Shown here one piece after another: positions 8,652 through 15,937 of a DNA stretch of 64,000 nucleotides. The stretch's first letter is position 1; each line of letters starts with the position of its first letter. The notes under the pieces were generated by a model that was not told the origin of the DNA, ran no database searches, and saw only the letters and a program-made list of their open reading frames with translations. The stretch lies in NCBI GenBank assembly GCA_023426125.1, contig JAFABI010000017.1, positions 310,001 to 374,000 on the forward strand, in the 5' to 3' direction. The position numbers and the translations under genes were made by a program. Origin of the DNA: Bacillota bacterium. GTDB lineage: Bacteria > Bacillota > Clostridia > Acetivibrionales > DTU013.

Positions 8652-9410
8652 ATGAATACAATTTTGACAGGAAAATTTATTATAAAATCCTATGGGCAGG
8701 GAGAAGAAAAGCGCAATGTTCTTGACGGAGTTTCCGTTGAAATCAAAGAGGGAGAGTTTGTTTCGGTTATGGGGCCCTCCGGCTGTGGAAAATCCACCTT
8801 GCTGTTTGCGTTAAGCGGCATGGATGAAACGGATAGCGGAGACGTGTATTTCTCCGGTAAGGCCTTGTCTAGCATGCGGGAAAATGAGCTTGCCGACCTG
8901 CGCAGAACACAGATGGGATTTGTGTTCCAGCAGCCAACCCTGCTCAAAAATCTGAACATTTTGGACAACATCATCCTGCCCTCCATGCGGGGCAATGAGA
9001 AAAACAGACTGACAATCACCGGGAAGGCCCGCAAGCTGATGCAAAAAACTGGTATCGCAGAGCTGGAGCAGCGGGATATCACCCAGGTTTCAGGCGGCCA
9101 GCTTCAGCGGGCGGGTATCTGCCGGGCGTTGATGAGCAGCCCAAAAATCATTTTTGGAGACGAGCCCACCGGCGCGCTGAATTCCAGGTCCGCCCAGGAA
9201 ATCATGAATATCCTGGCTGAGATTAACAGGGAAGGTATGGCAATTCTTTTGGTGACCCACGACGCAAGGGTCGCTGCAAGGTCGGAGCGCGTGCTGTTCA
9301 TGTGCGATGGCAGAATTATCAATGAAATGCACCTGACAAAATCTGCTGGCGAAAATATCGATTTCAGGAGCCAAAAGGTAGCGGATGCGATGCGGGAAAT
9401 TGGTGTTTAA
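8652..9410 (+). CDS. ABC transporter ATP-binding protein, LolD/MacB type
   Basis: The 252-residue motor subunit for the permease upstream. All sites are intact: Walker A GPSGCGKST (41-49), Q-loop VFQQP (91-95), signature VSGGQ (146-150), Walker B IIFGDE (166-171) and the switch His in VTHD (about 203). The type, with LRRTQMGFVFQQPTLLKNLN, belongs to the antimicrobial-peptide or lipoprotein exporter branch. It is the third gene of the TetR operon. A C-terminal tail of about 30 residues follows the ATPase core. Well supported. Confidence 0.95.
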   Translation: MNTILTGKFIIKSYGQGEEKRNVLDGVSVEIKEGEFVSVMGPSGCGKSTLLFALSGMDETDSGDVYFSGKALSSMRENELADLRRTQMGFVFQQPTLLKNLNILDNIILPSMRGNEKNRLTITGKARKLMQKTGIAELEQRDITQVSGGQLQRAGICRALMSSPKIIFGDEPTGALNSRSAQEIMNILAEINREGMAILLVTHDARVAARSERVLFMCDGRIINEMHLTKSAGENIDFRSQKVADAMREIGV

Positions 9411-9462
9411 GTTTCTGTAAATGCATGCGGCTTTGGCGATAGAATGAACATTACATGGAAAA

Positions 9463-9491
9463 TCTGACGGGCAGAACACATCCCCGTCAGA
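9463..9491. terminator. Hairpin between convergent genes
   Basis: TCTGACGGG (9463-9471) pairs perfectly with CCCGTCAGA (9483-9491). On the minus strand the stem is followed by ATTTTCC, so it best terminates leftward transcription from the gene at 9717; it may also stop the rightward exporter operon. The remaining bases up to 9716 hold no gene that I can recognise. Confidence 0.6.
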
Positions 9492-9716
9492 CCGTTACTT
9501 TGTGTAGTCCCTTATAAACCGTACTTTGGTATGCGATAAACTATTTTCATCTTTCATAGCTGCCTCCTACTTTCGAGCTTGCAGTTGTCCAGACCTGCGG
9601 TTCTATTGTAGGAGGTTTTGTTCGTCGGCAAAAGCTTTTTTTCTTCCACATTATTTATCTGTTGGCTGTCCAGCGGCCCATAAAAACAAAAGAAGGCTGG
9701 CTGCTCCTTATTCGAT

Positions 9717-10907
9717 TTATCTATCTACCGAAGTATACCCGGTCTTTTCTACCAAATATTGTCCCTGGGGAGACAGAACCCATTCAATGAATCGACTGAC
9801 GTTGGGATTATCACTGACTGCGGTTACGGCATAAAATTCAGCTGTGAGCGGATACTCGCCGCTGGCAATTGTATTTTTGTCAGGCTTGATGCTATCCACT
9901 TCAAGCAGTTTTATCTCGTTGTTTTGAATCATTTCCGTAGCAAAGAAGAGAAACGAGTATCCTATGGCATTCCTATAATTTCGATAGCTCGCCGTCTGCT
10001 TGATAATGTCTCCCATCCCGGAGGCGACATCCTCCCTGGGCGGAGTCATCAGGTCCTTACCTTCCATCAGCTTTTGCAGCATAGTCTGGCTGCCGCTGTT
10101 TTCCGGGCGCTGAAAAGCTCTGATCTTTTCGCTTTTTCCGCCGACCTCCTGCCAGTTTGTAATCTTACCGGCATAAATATCCTGTATTTGAGCAGTACTG
10201 AGGCCGTTTACCCCGTTACGGGAATTTACAAAAAATACGAAGGCCTCTTTCCCAATGGGTGTTAATTTCAGTTCGATGCCCCTGCTTTTCGCTTCCGTCA
10301 ACTGCTGTTCCGATGGCCGGGCGGCGAAAATAATATCCGTTTCGCCGTAAAGGAGTCTTGTATACGCGCCTATGGTATTGCTGCATGCGACTTCACCTTG
10401 ATTTTGAAAATCGTCTTTTTTAGCGGCATAGATATCGTAATCCCCGGCAGGGTAAACTGCCTGGGCAAAAGCGGCATACAGGGGATACAAAGCTGTCGCT
10501 CCATCCAGGCGGGGTAAGTTGTCCTCCATTTTCAGGGTTGCTTCTTCTTCCAGCCTTACCGCTTTCGTATTTTCGGCAAAAGGTTTATACAGTTCCAGAT
10601 TGACTCCCTGTTCATTCACTCTGGCAAAATTATTGTGATAAGCACGATTGATTTCATAAAAGCCTGTTGACAGGATGCAGAGCCCTAAAAATGAAAGAAA
10701 CAGGATTTTATACAGCCTGGGTTTGATTAATTGAAACACCTTTAAAATCACAAAGACAATCAGGGCAACGGTACAGACCATTATCAACGGGGCATAAAAC
10801 AGGCTTCCCCCGGCCAGGGCGGTCATAAATGCCCCAAAAAAGCCGACAATAAGCAAAGCGGCTGTGGAAACGATAGATATCAGGACTTTATCGATGATCT
10901 TTTTCAT
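9717..10907 (-). CDS. Membrane-anchored phosphate-type (PstS-like) substrate-binding protein
   Basis: About 396 residues. Residues 1-90 contain three hydrophobic helices instead of a signal peptide or lipobox. From about residue 115 it is a class II periplasmic-binding fold of the PstS type: LDGATALYPLYAAFA, ETDIIFAARPSE, GVNGLSTAQIQDIYAGKITN, RPENSGSQTMLQKLM and AIGYSFLFF. The start at 10907 follows an ideal AAAGGAG site; a start nine codons upstream lacks one. PstS proteins normally belong to a pstSCAB operon, which is not here. It could instead sense phosphate or another anion at the membrane. Confidence 0.8.
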   Translation of the reverse strand: MKKIIDKVLISIVSTAALLIVGFFGAFMTALAGGSLFYAPLIMVCTVALIVFVILKVFQLIKPRLYKILFLSFLGLCILSTGFYEINRAYHNNFARVNEQGVNLELYKPFAENTKAVRLEEEATLKMEDNLPRLDGATALYPLYAAFAQAVYPAGDYDIYAAKKDDFQNQGEVACSNTIGAYTRLLYGETDIIFAARPSEQQLTEAKSRGIELKLTPIGKEAFVFFVNSRNGVNGLSTAQIQDIYAGKITNWQEVGGKSEKIRAFQRPENSGSQTMLQKLMEGKDLMTPPREDVASGMGDIIKQTASYRNYRNAIGYSFLFFATEMIQNNEIKLLEVDSIKPDKNTIASGEYPLTAEFYAVTAVSDNPNVSRFIEWVLSPQGQYLVEKTGYTSVDR

Positions 10908-10952
10908 GGAAATCTCCTTTAATTCTATAATCACAGGTATTATATCAAAAAA

Positions 10953-11570
10953 TTAGAAGCCATAATCTCCATTTATAAAAATTACCTTAATTCGGTTCTT
11001 GATAAATTGTCCGGAGATCAAAACAAAGTCATTGCAAATCCGTTGCTCATGTCTGCAATTAATACATTTACTTAGTTTTACACAAGGTGTATCTTTGTTC
11101 AGTCTCTTCGCATCTAACGGTGCTGCGATTTGTCTGGTACGGTAGATGGCAGCTTCCACAGTATCCACTAATTTATTGGTGCCAACTACAACGATTACCT
11201 GTTTGGGCCCATAAAGCATTGGCGCAACGCGGCTTCCATTTCCGTCGATGTTAAAAAGTTTTCCATCCACAGTAATGGCATTCGTGCCGGTTATAAACGT
11301 GTCGGCATCAAAATTCTTTAAATAAAGCACTCGTTTTTCCTCGGATGTTAATCCGGACTGATGCTTGTCATAAAAGGTAAAACATCCGCTTCGAAGATAT
11401 TTGAAAACCCCGGTTTCCTCTAATGTGACAGAATCTCCGCAGCCAACTTTCTCTCCCTCGCCGATCAGAGTTGAAATTAGTGTAAGCAATTCCTCTGAAT
11501 TTTCAACAAAGTATCCCTCCATATTGTTTCTCTGCAAATTCAGAATGGTTTTTTTAATTTTTTCATTCAT
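10953..11570 (-). CDS. LUD-domain protein (lactate utilisation C-like)
   Basis: A complete 205-residue protein of the LUD (DUF162/YkgG) family. Family segments include KVGCGDSVTLEETGVFKYL, DADTFITGTNAITVDGKLF and PKQVIVVVGTNKLV, and a late Cys pattern CVKLSKCINC...RIC. In the LutABC complex such a subunit takes part in L-lactate oxidation, but single-gene members like this are common in Clostridia and their role is unproven. No lutAB partner is present. It is 45 bases upstream, in transcription order, of the PstS-like gene. Confidence 0.85.
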   Translation of the reverse strand: MNEKIKKTILNLQRNNMEGYFVENSEELLTLISTLIGEGEKVGCGDSVTLEETGVFKYLRSGCFTFYDKHQSGLTSEEKRVLYLKNFDADTFITGTNAITVDGKLFNIDGNGSRVAPMLYGPKQVIVVVGTNKLVDTVEAAIYRTRQIAAPLDAKRLNKDTPCVKLSKCINCRHEQRICNDFVLISGQFIKNRIKVIFINGDYGF

Positions 11571-11828
11571 GCCGGAATTAGATCTCCTTTGTATATGGTA
11601 ACATCATTATTGGCTGTATGAATAAATATCTTACCATAAAAATGAAAAGAAGCCAATTGCGACAATTAACCTCTTTTGATAATTTTTGGAACCGTCGGAG
11701 TGCCAAGGAAATCCAAGCTGGAAAACCGGCATGGTCGGAATCAGCATCTACGGGTATGGGATTCCGGCATATTAAACGGGCTGCCCGTACATATATCCGC
11801 AATGCATATATGTGACTATTCAGGTACT

Positions 11829-11863
11829 GTCATAGCGAGGAGCGAAGCGACGCGGCAATCTCA
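11829..11863. repeat. Half-copy of the GTCAT-GCGGCAATCTC repeat
   Basis: GTCATAGCGAGGAGCGAAGC and CGCGGCAATCTC match one arm of the palindromic repeat at 45294. The second arm is absent. It lies in a long non-coding stretch (11571-12460) that has no gene but holds this half-repeat and the two inverted-repeat elements at 11943 and 12196. Confidence 0.75.
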
Positions 11864-11942
11864 CGCTTTTTGACATTGCACATCTTTTAAGAGGAATCCC
11901 CCTGTCCCACAAAAGGCAGCAGCCGAAGAATTATACTGCGAG

Positions 11943-12083
11943 GTGTGCAAAATTTTAAGTAGTGTGCTAATATTCGGAAGTAAAAACCAATTTTTTGGCT
12001 AAATTTGTGCAGATTTTTAACTAATGCACAAATATTTGGAATATATTTACTATATTTTGAACATTACTTAAAATTTTGCACAC
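11943..12083. mobile_element. 141-bp MITE-like element with 19-bp perfect terminal inverted repeats
   Basis: The ends are GTGTGCAAAATTTTAAGTA (11943-11961) and its exact reverse complement TACTTAAAATTTTGCACAC (12065-12083). Inside, related sub-repeats (GTGTGCTAATATT, and GTGCAGATTTTTAACTA close to the other end) recur. Such multiple TGTGCAAA-like boxes inside both ends resemble the termini of IS21-family elements, so this may be a non-autonomous derivative; that link is inference. It is AT-rich and encodes nothing. No clear target duplication is seen. Confidence 0.75.
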
Positions 12084-12195
12084 TTGGCTGCAAAAACTCC
12101 GATAAGGTTCTCCGACAGTTTTCCTAAAAGCCCTGTATTCATCCCGAAGGTTATTTTCTTAAACAAATTCCTGTTTTTAGTTCACACAATCTTAC

Positions 12196-12319
12196 ACTAC
12201 AACGAGACTTACATTAATTCTTCGGCAATTCTTCGGCATTTATGGCGCCTTTGAAAAATAATGGCAGAGCTTCAGTGACTTTATTTTTCAAAGGATAAAC
12301 TCACGAGTATCGTTGTAGT
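12196..12319. repeat. 124-bp nested inverted repeat
   Basis: The outer arms are ACTACAACGA (12196-12205) and TCGTTGTAGT (12310-12319). The inner perfect 14-bp arms are CCTTTGAAAAATAA (12248-12261) and TTATTTTTCAAAGG (12281-12294). Between them TTCTTCGGCA occurs twice in tandem. It could be a second MITE or a large RNA hairpin. No open frame lies inside. Confidence 0.65.
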
Positions 12320-12460
12320 ACTTACTAATACGCAGCATATAAACAATCTCTAATTTGCCATATAAAGTTAAAGAAGCCAACCACAACATCAATCGGCTTC
12401 TTTCGACAAAACATTATGGAAAGTTAGGTTAAAACCGCTGGTGTCAAGTCAAGGCTAAGA

Positions 12461-14206
12461 TTATTCTAATACTATTTTTGCCTTTTCAACAATTTCTTTC
12501 TCTATGAGTAACACTTTTTCCAGTAATTCGATTTGCTCATTTCTAAAGGAAGCTTCATAATTAATTTTTGTGCCTATGCAATTATATCTCAAATCCGGGC
12601 CATTGGATGATTTTAGTTTTTCCCTGAAAGCTGTGAGCATACCGGTAATTTTAGCATATGATTCGGCAACTTCGGACAACACTTCTGCCTTTTTACCATT
12701 TAAAAGCAACCGGCAATCATTTAAGTATTTTGACGCACAGCGTCTTGCATCAATTAAATTTAGCAGCATGTAATCATTGACGCTTAATCTCCTGTCAACA
12801 TCATCTTTTATGCCTTTCTCGCCCCATAGCGCATTGTTCTTTAATCCTTCGATCCATTTTTCATACGCCTGCTGTCCTAGATAATATCCGCTTACACATT
12901 GTGATTCAAAGGACTCCACAAGTACATTGAGAGATGCAGCAAATATTTGGGGTTCAGAAGGTTTTTCGGTTTTTTCACCAAAATGTGCAATGAGAAACGG
13001 CCAAAAATCCGTTTCAAGGTATTCTTCATTTTTATTTAATCCGGCTAAAATTTCTTTGTCAAAATAAGTTCTGCAAAGTAATACTTTTCCGTTTTCTTTA
13101 TAACCGGTTATTACACCCCATTCGGGAGCAATCCTTAAATTAATTGCAATAACAGGTTTTCCATTGGCAATATCTTGAATAATCTTTTTTCGCTCAATGT
13201 TGCGTTGCTCTTTCTCAACTCTTTCAGCCCATATTTGTTCATAACCGATGGCGGAAAACAAAATACTTGAATAATCAAAAGCAACCAGGGCATCGACAGC
13301 ACTCCAGTCCCAAATCTCAGTAAAAGCAATACGGTAGCAAGCACCGGACATACCCATAATTTGTTCATAGGTATATTGTTCGTATAGATATTTTAATGCT
13401 GCATAAACCGCGCCTGCCCAGGTGCAATCCATGCCTGTTTCCCATTCGAGCGTCATAACCCCCGGCAAAATGCAGACGGACATATCTTTAAGATAAAGCT
13501 CGGTTCTATCGGTTGAATAACAAAGTGTCTCGTTTTCTTCACAGCTGACCGCATGTATACCTTTGCGATTTATGTATATGACGGTCAGATATTCTGGTTC
13601 GTCCGCCCCGGTACAACTGGGAAATCTCTCATGGTTGACATGAATTTCACTCCATTTGAAATAGTCATAATGCTTCATTTTTGGCATAGCGGATTTATAT
13701 TCTCCTGTATTTCCGTAATATGCTCCAACGATTTCAAAATCCGTTTTACTGTTATGCTTTTCAGCCGATAAGTCAATGAGTAAATCAGAACCCTGCACAG
13801 CATAATCATAAAAGATCCCGTTTGGCGTCTGATATTTTACGAGCAGTATACCAACTCTGCAAGTATCAAGGGATATCCCTAAATACTGCGGATTAGCAAT
13901 AATATTTAGCCTGTTGCCGTTTACATGATTATTGACAATCTGTGTAGCATTCATTTCTTTTGTACCATCTGAATAAATCGCACTCAATATTAACAGCTCT
14001 CTTGGCTTTAATATTGAATCAATAGTCGTTTCAAGAATTTCTGAAATTAAAGGCAGCAAAGCGGTTTCAGGCAAGCATTTTCCATTTTCCCACTTGCTTA
14101 TCGCTTGTGACGATACGCCTAAAAGCTCCGCAAATTTTTCACCGGTAAGGCCTTTTTCTTTTCTCAGCAATGCAATTTGGTTGCCTATCTTATAATTATC
14201 CAACAT
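12461..14206 (-). CDS. XRE-type HTH protein fused to a BtrH-like papain-fold domain
   Basis: A 581-residue protein starting MLDNYKIGNQIALLRKEKG; this start has GGAGG seven bases ahead. Residues 5-60 are an XRE/Cro helix-turn-helix (GVSSQAISKWENGKCLPETA). A central region (about 250-400) with GMDCTWAGAVYAALKYL, an Asp-Trp-Ser segment, GKPVIAINL and EWGVITGYKENGKVLLCRTY resembles the BtrH/C39-like domain, with Cys and backbone order kept. The C-terminal 150 residues are helical. Members of this architecture occur in Clostridia as apparent sensors. The gene stands alone. Direct repeats overlie its promoter, which suggests autoregulation. Confidence 0.7.
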   Translation of the reverse strand: MLDNYKIGNQIALLRKEKGLTGEKFAELLGVSSQAISKWENGKCLPETALLPLISEILETTIDSILKPRELLILSAIYSDGTKEMNATQIVNNHVNGNRLNIIANPQYLGISLDTCRVGILLVKYQTPNGIFYDYAVQGSDLLIDLSAEKHNSKTDFEIVGAYYGNTGEYKSAMPKMKHYDYFKWSEIHVNHERFPSCTGADEPEYLTVIYINRKGIHAVSCEENETLCYSTDRTELYLKDMSVCILPGVMTLEWETGMDCTWAGAVYAALKYLYEQYTYEQIMGMSGACYRIAFTEIWDWSAVDALVAFDYSSILFSAIGYEQIWAERVEKEQRNIERKKIIQDIANGKPVIAINLRIAPEWGVITGYKENGKVLLCRTYFDKEILAGLNKNEEYLETDFWPFLIAHFGEKTEKPSEPQIFAASLNVLVESFESQCVSGYYLGQQAYEKWIEGLKNNALWGEKGIKDDVDRRLSVNDYMLLNLIDARRCASKYLNDCRLLLNGKKAEVLSEVAESYAKITGMLTAFREKLKSSNGPDLRYNCIGTKINYEASFRNEQIELLEKVLLIEKEIVEKAKIVLE

Positions 14207-14243
14207 TTTACTTACCTCCAAATATATTCAGCGCTGTAATTAC

Positions 14244-14273
14244 ATTATAGGCAAACCATATCCAACAAACCAT
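14244..14273 (-). promoter_or_regulatory. Promoter with direct-repeat operator for the HTH-BtrH gene
   Basis: On the minus strand TATAAT occupies 14249-14244. Just upstream, over the -35 region, ATGGTTTG occurs twice in direct orientation (CAAACCAT on the plus strand at 14252-14259 and 14266-14273), 14 bases apart. The paired boxes are plausible binding sites for the XRE domain. Confidence 0.5.
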
Positions 14274-14372
14274 ATATTAAAGTTGAAAGATAGTAAATAA
14301 AAATCAACCTGAAGTTGGGATTGATTTTTCAAAATGGAATTGGTTTGTAAAGGTTGGATGTTTTATTAAAGC

Positions 14373-14517
14373 GTGGCTATTGCCCGTGCTTTAGTAACGG
14401 AGCCTTCTTTGCTGCTGGCAGATGAACCAACCGGCTCTTTGGATTCTGCTACCCGAAAAGACATACTGGCTTTGTTTCAAAAGCTAAATGACAATGGCAA
14501 TACCATAATCGTGAAAC
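14373..14517 (+). pseudogene. Fragment of an ABC exporter ATPase
   Basis: The residues VAIARALVTEPSLLLADEPT, GSLDSATRKDILALFQKL and NDNGNTIIV are the region around Walker B and the D-loop of a MacB/LolD-type ATPase. Everything before the signature motif and from the switch His onwards is missing, and the frame then runs into unrelated sequence. It may be the lost ATPase partner of the orphan permease at 15930, but only the neighbourhood suggests this. Confidence 0.8.
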
Positions 14518-14747
14518 GCCGCCGGCATCTATCCGAAATATATTATCCTTCGGGATATACTTGCACAGCGCCGGAATGGTGACGTCCGTGCTGCATGCCT
14601 GCCAGAAACGGGAAATTTCGTCCGTTGTCAGTTCCGTCTTGCAGGATACCTGACTGTAATAACCAAACGGCGGGTATGTTTTTTCATCTTTGAGGTTTCG
14701 TTTTTAAGCAAATGCAGGATTAAGTCTAAAAAGAAATCCATCACGAA
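14515..14747 (-). pseudogene. Unrecognised coding relic downstream of the MerR gene
   Basis: On the minus strand one frame reads LKDEKTYPPFGYYSQVSCKT followed by ELTTDEISRFWQACSTDVT, protein-like and conserved in style, but it has no start codon and ends abruptly where the ABC fragment begins. A different frame overlaps with a short ATG-started run (MDFFLDLILHLLKNE). It was probably the operon partner of the MerR gene. No family is recognised. Confidence 0.35.
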
Positions 14748-15638
14748 CTACTCCGTGCCATAAATAGCTCTTGCCTGTGGATATTTTTCTAAGAATGCCG
14801 CATTTGCCGCTTCAAGCCTCTCGCAGTATGTTTTGTATGCCGGGCTTAATATCATTAAATTTGCAATAAATACATTATGATAGCCGCTACTCTTCTGAAA
14901 CTCCATCATTAAAGCTGTCATTTTTCCCTGTGGGGATTGCTTGAATTCTTCGGAAGTGCGATAAGCGATGTATTCTTCTACATTCAACTTTTGGAAATAA
15001 GCATCAGGATCATGGATAGCTTCTTCCATCAATAAATTCATAGTATCTTCATATTTTCCCATATCTACATTTTCATTAAGCTGAATAGCCTGCTCCAAAT
15101 AGGTGTGCAACGCATCAGGGATAAGTGTAGCTGCGTTATCCAAATATGAAACTATTTTACCGTAGGCTGCACGCTGTTCGTCGGTCTTGATTGGTTCTCT
15201 TAGAAAACGGCCGAAATGCAAAGAAACATATAATCCATAGTTGCCGGGGAAGGCCAGAATTAATTTTTCTTGAACAGTAAAACATTCCTCGTCAAGCTGC
15301 TGCAAACAGTGAAAGCTATCCTCTATATCGTAGTTTTTAATCAACCCGTCAATACATTCCTGTGCCGCCTTGAGCCTTTGTATTTTAAGCTCATTCAGGC
15401 GCTTATAACGGGCAAGCGCCACCGTCTTATCCTTACTGTCTAAAATCATGCGGATGTCTTGGATACCAATACCACATTTACGCAGTACCGATATTTCTTT
15501 TAATATAGAAATTTCCTTGTCTTTATAATTTCGGTATCCATTATCCAACATCTGCGGCTTGATAAAGCCCTGCTGCTCATAATATTCAACGGCCTTTTTG
15601 GTCAAGCCACATACTTGGCATGCTTCTTTAATCAACAT
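14748..15638 (-). CDS. MerR-family regulator with long C-terminal ligand-binding domain
   Basis: The product has 296 residues. The first 70 form a MerR winged helix (LIKEACQVCGLTKKAVEYYE, then GYRNYKDKEISILKEISVLR), followed by the dimerisation helix and an all-helical C-terminal domain of about 180 residues that does not match GyrI or TipAS. The start giving MLIKEACQV is chosen because AAAGGAGG lies seven bases ahead; two upstream ATGs are too close to it. The promoter at 15661-15691 has the 19-base spacer that MerR proteins untwist, so it is autoregulated. Its other target was probably the decayed genes just downstream. The effector is unknown. Confidence 0.85.
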   Translation of the reverse strand: MLIKEACQVCGLTKKAVEYYEQQGFIKPQMLDNGYRNYKDKEISILKEISVLRKCGIGIQDIRMILDSKDKTVALARYKRLNELKIQRLKAAQECIDGLIKNYDIEDSFHCLQQLDEECFTVQEKLILAFPGNYGLYVSLHFGRFLREPIKTDEQRAAYGKIVSYLDNAATLIPDALHTYLEQAIQLNENVDMGKYEDTMNLLMEEAIHDPDAYFQKLNVEEYIAYRTSEEFKQSPQGKMTALMMEFQKSSGYHNVFIANLMILSPAYKTYCERLEAANAAFLEKYPQARAIYGTE

Positions 15639-15660
15639 GCGCATCCCTCCTTTACCAAAC

Positions 15661-15691
15661 ACTATAAGCCAACCCCTAAGGGAGTAGTCAA
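15661..15691 (-). promoter_or_regulatory. MerR-type promoter with 19-bp spacer
   Basis: On the minus strand TTGACT (15691-15686) and TATAGT (15666-15661) are separated by exactly 19 bases, two more than usual. The spacer carries the dyad ACTCCC-TTA-GGGGT. This is the hallmark of promoters activated by DNA distortion by a MerR protein, here the gene beginning at 15638. Confidence 0.85.
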
Positions 15692-15851
15692 GTCTTAAAT
15701 AAAATTACCATTATTCAGTAAATGAGAATCATACCATTCTATCCAAAACATAGGATTTCCTTATTTTAATATAACATATTCCTGGGTGTTTATTTTATAT
15801 ATACGGAGAAACGAATGAATTCAAATTAATGGATTCCGTTTTATGTCCTAT

Positions 15852-15937
15852 GCGCGACCAGCCTCGTTGAAACTCCGCTGATGTAAGAAAATTTGTCTAC
15901 AAACGACAAATTTTCTTTGAATTAGGTCGTTATAAGG
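15852..15937. repeat. Structured intergenic repeat, copy 2
   Basis: It runs from GCGCGACCAGCCTCGTTGAA to GGTCGTTATAAGG without the GGGATGCAT module. The 13-bp arms AAGAAAATTTGTC (15885-15897) and GACAAATTTTCTT (15905-15917) pair perfectly around TACAAAC. The stop codon of the permease gene (TTA at 15930-15932, minus strand) lies inside the conserved TTATAA at its end. Confidence 0.9.

Noticed and set aside
9526..9834. 102-codon plus-strand frame between the exporter and the PstS-like gene
   Set aside because: No ribosome site or family resemblance, and its second half lies opposite the well-supported PstS-like gene.
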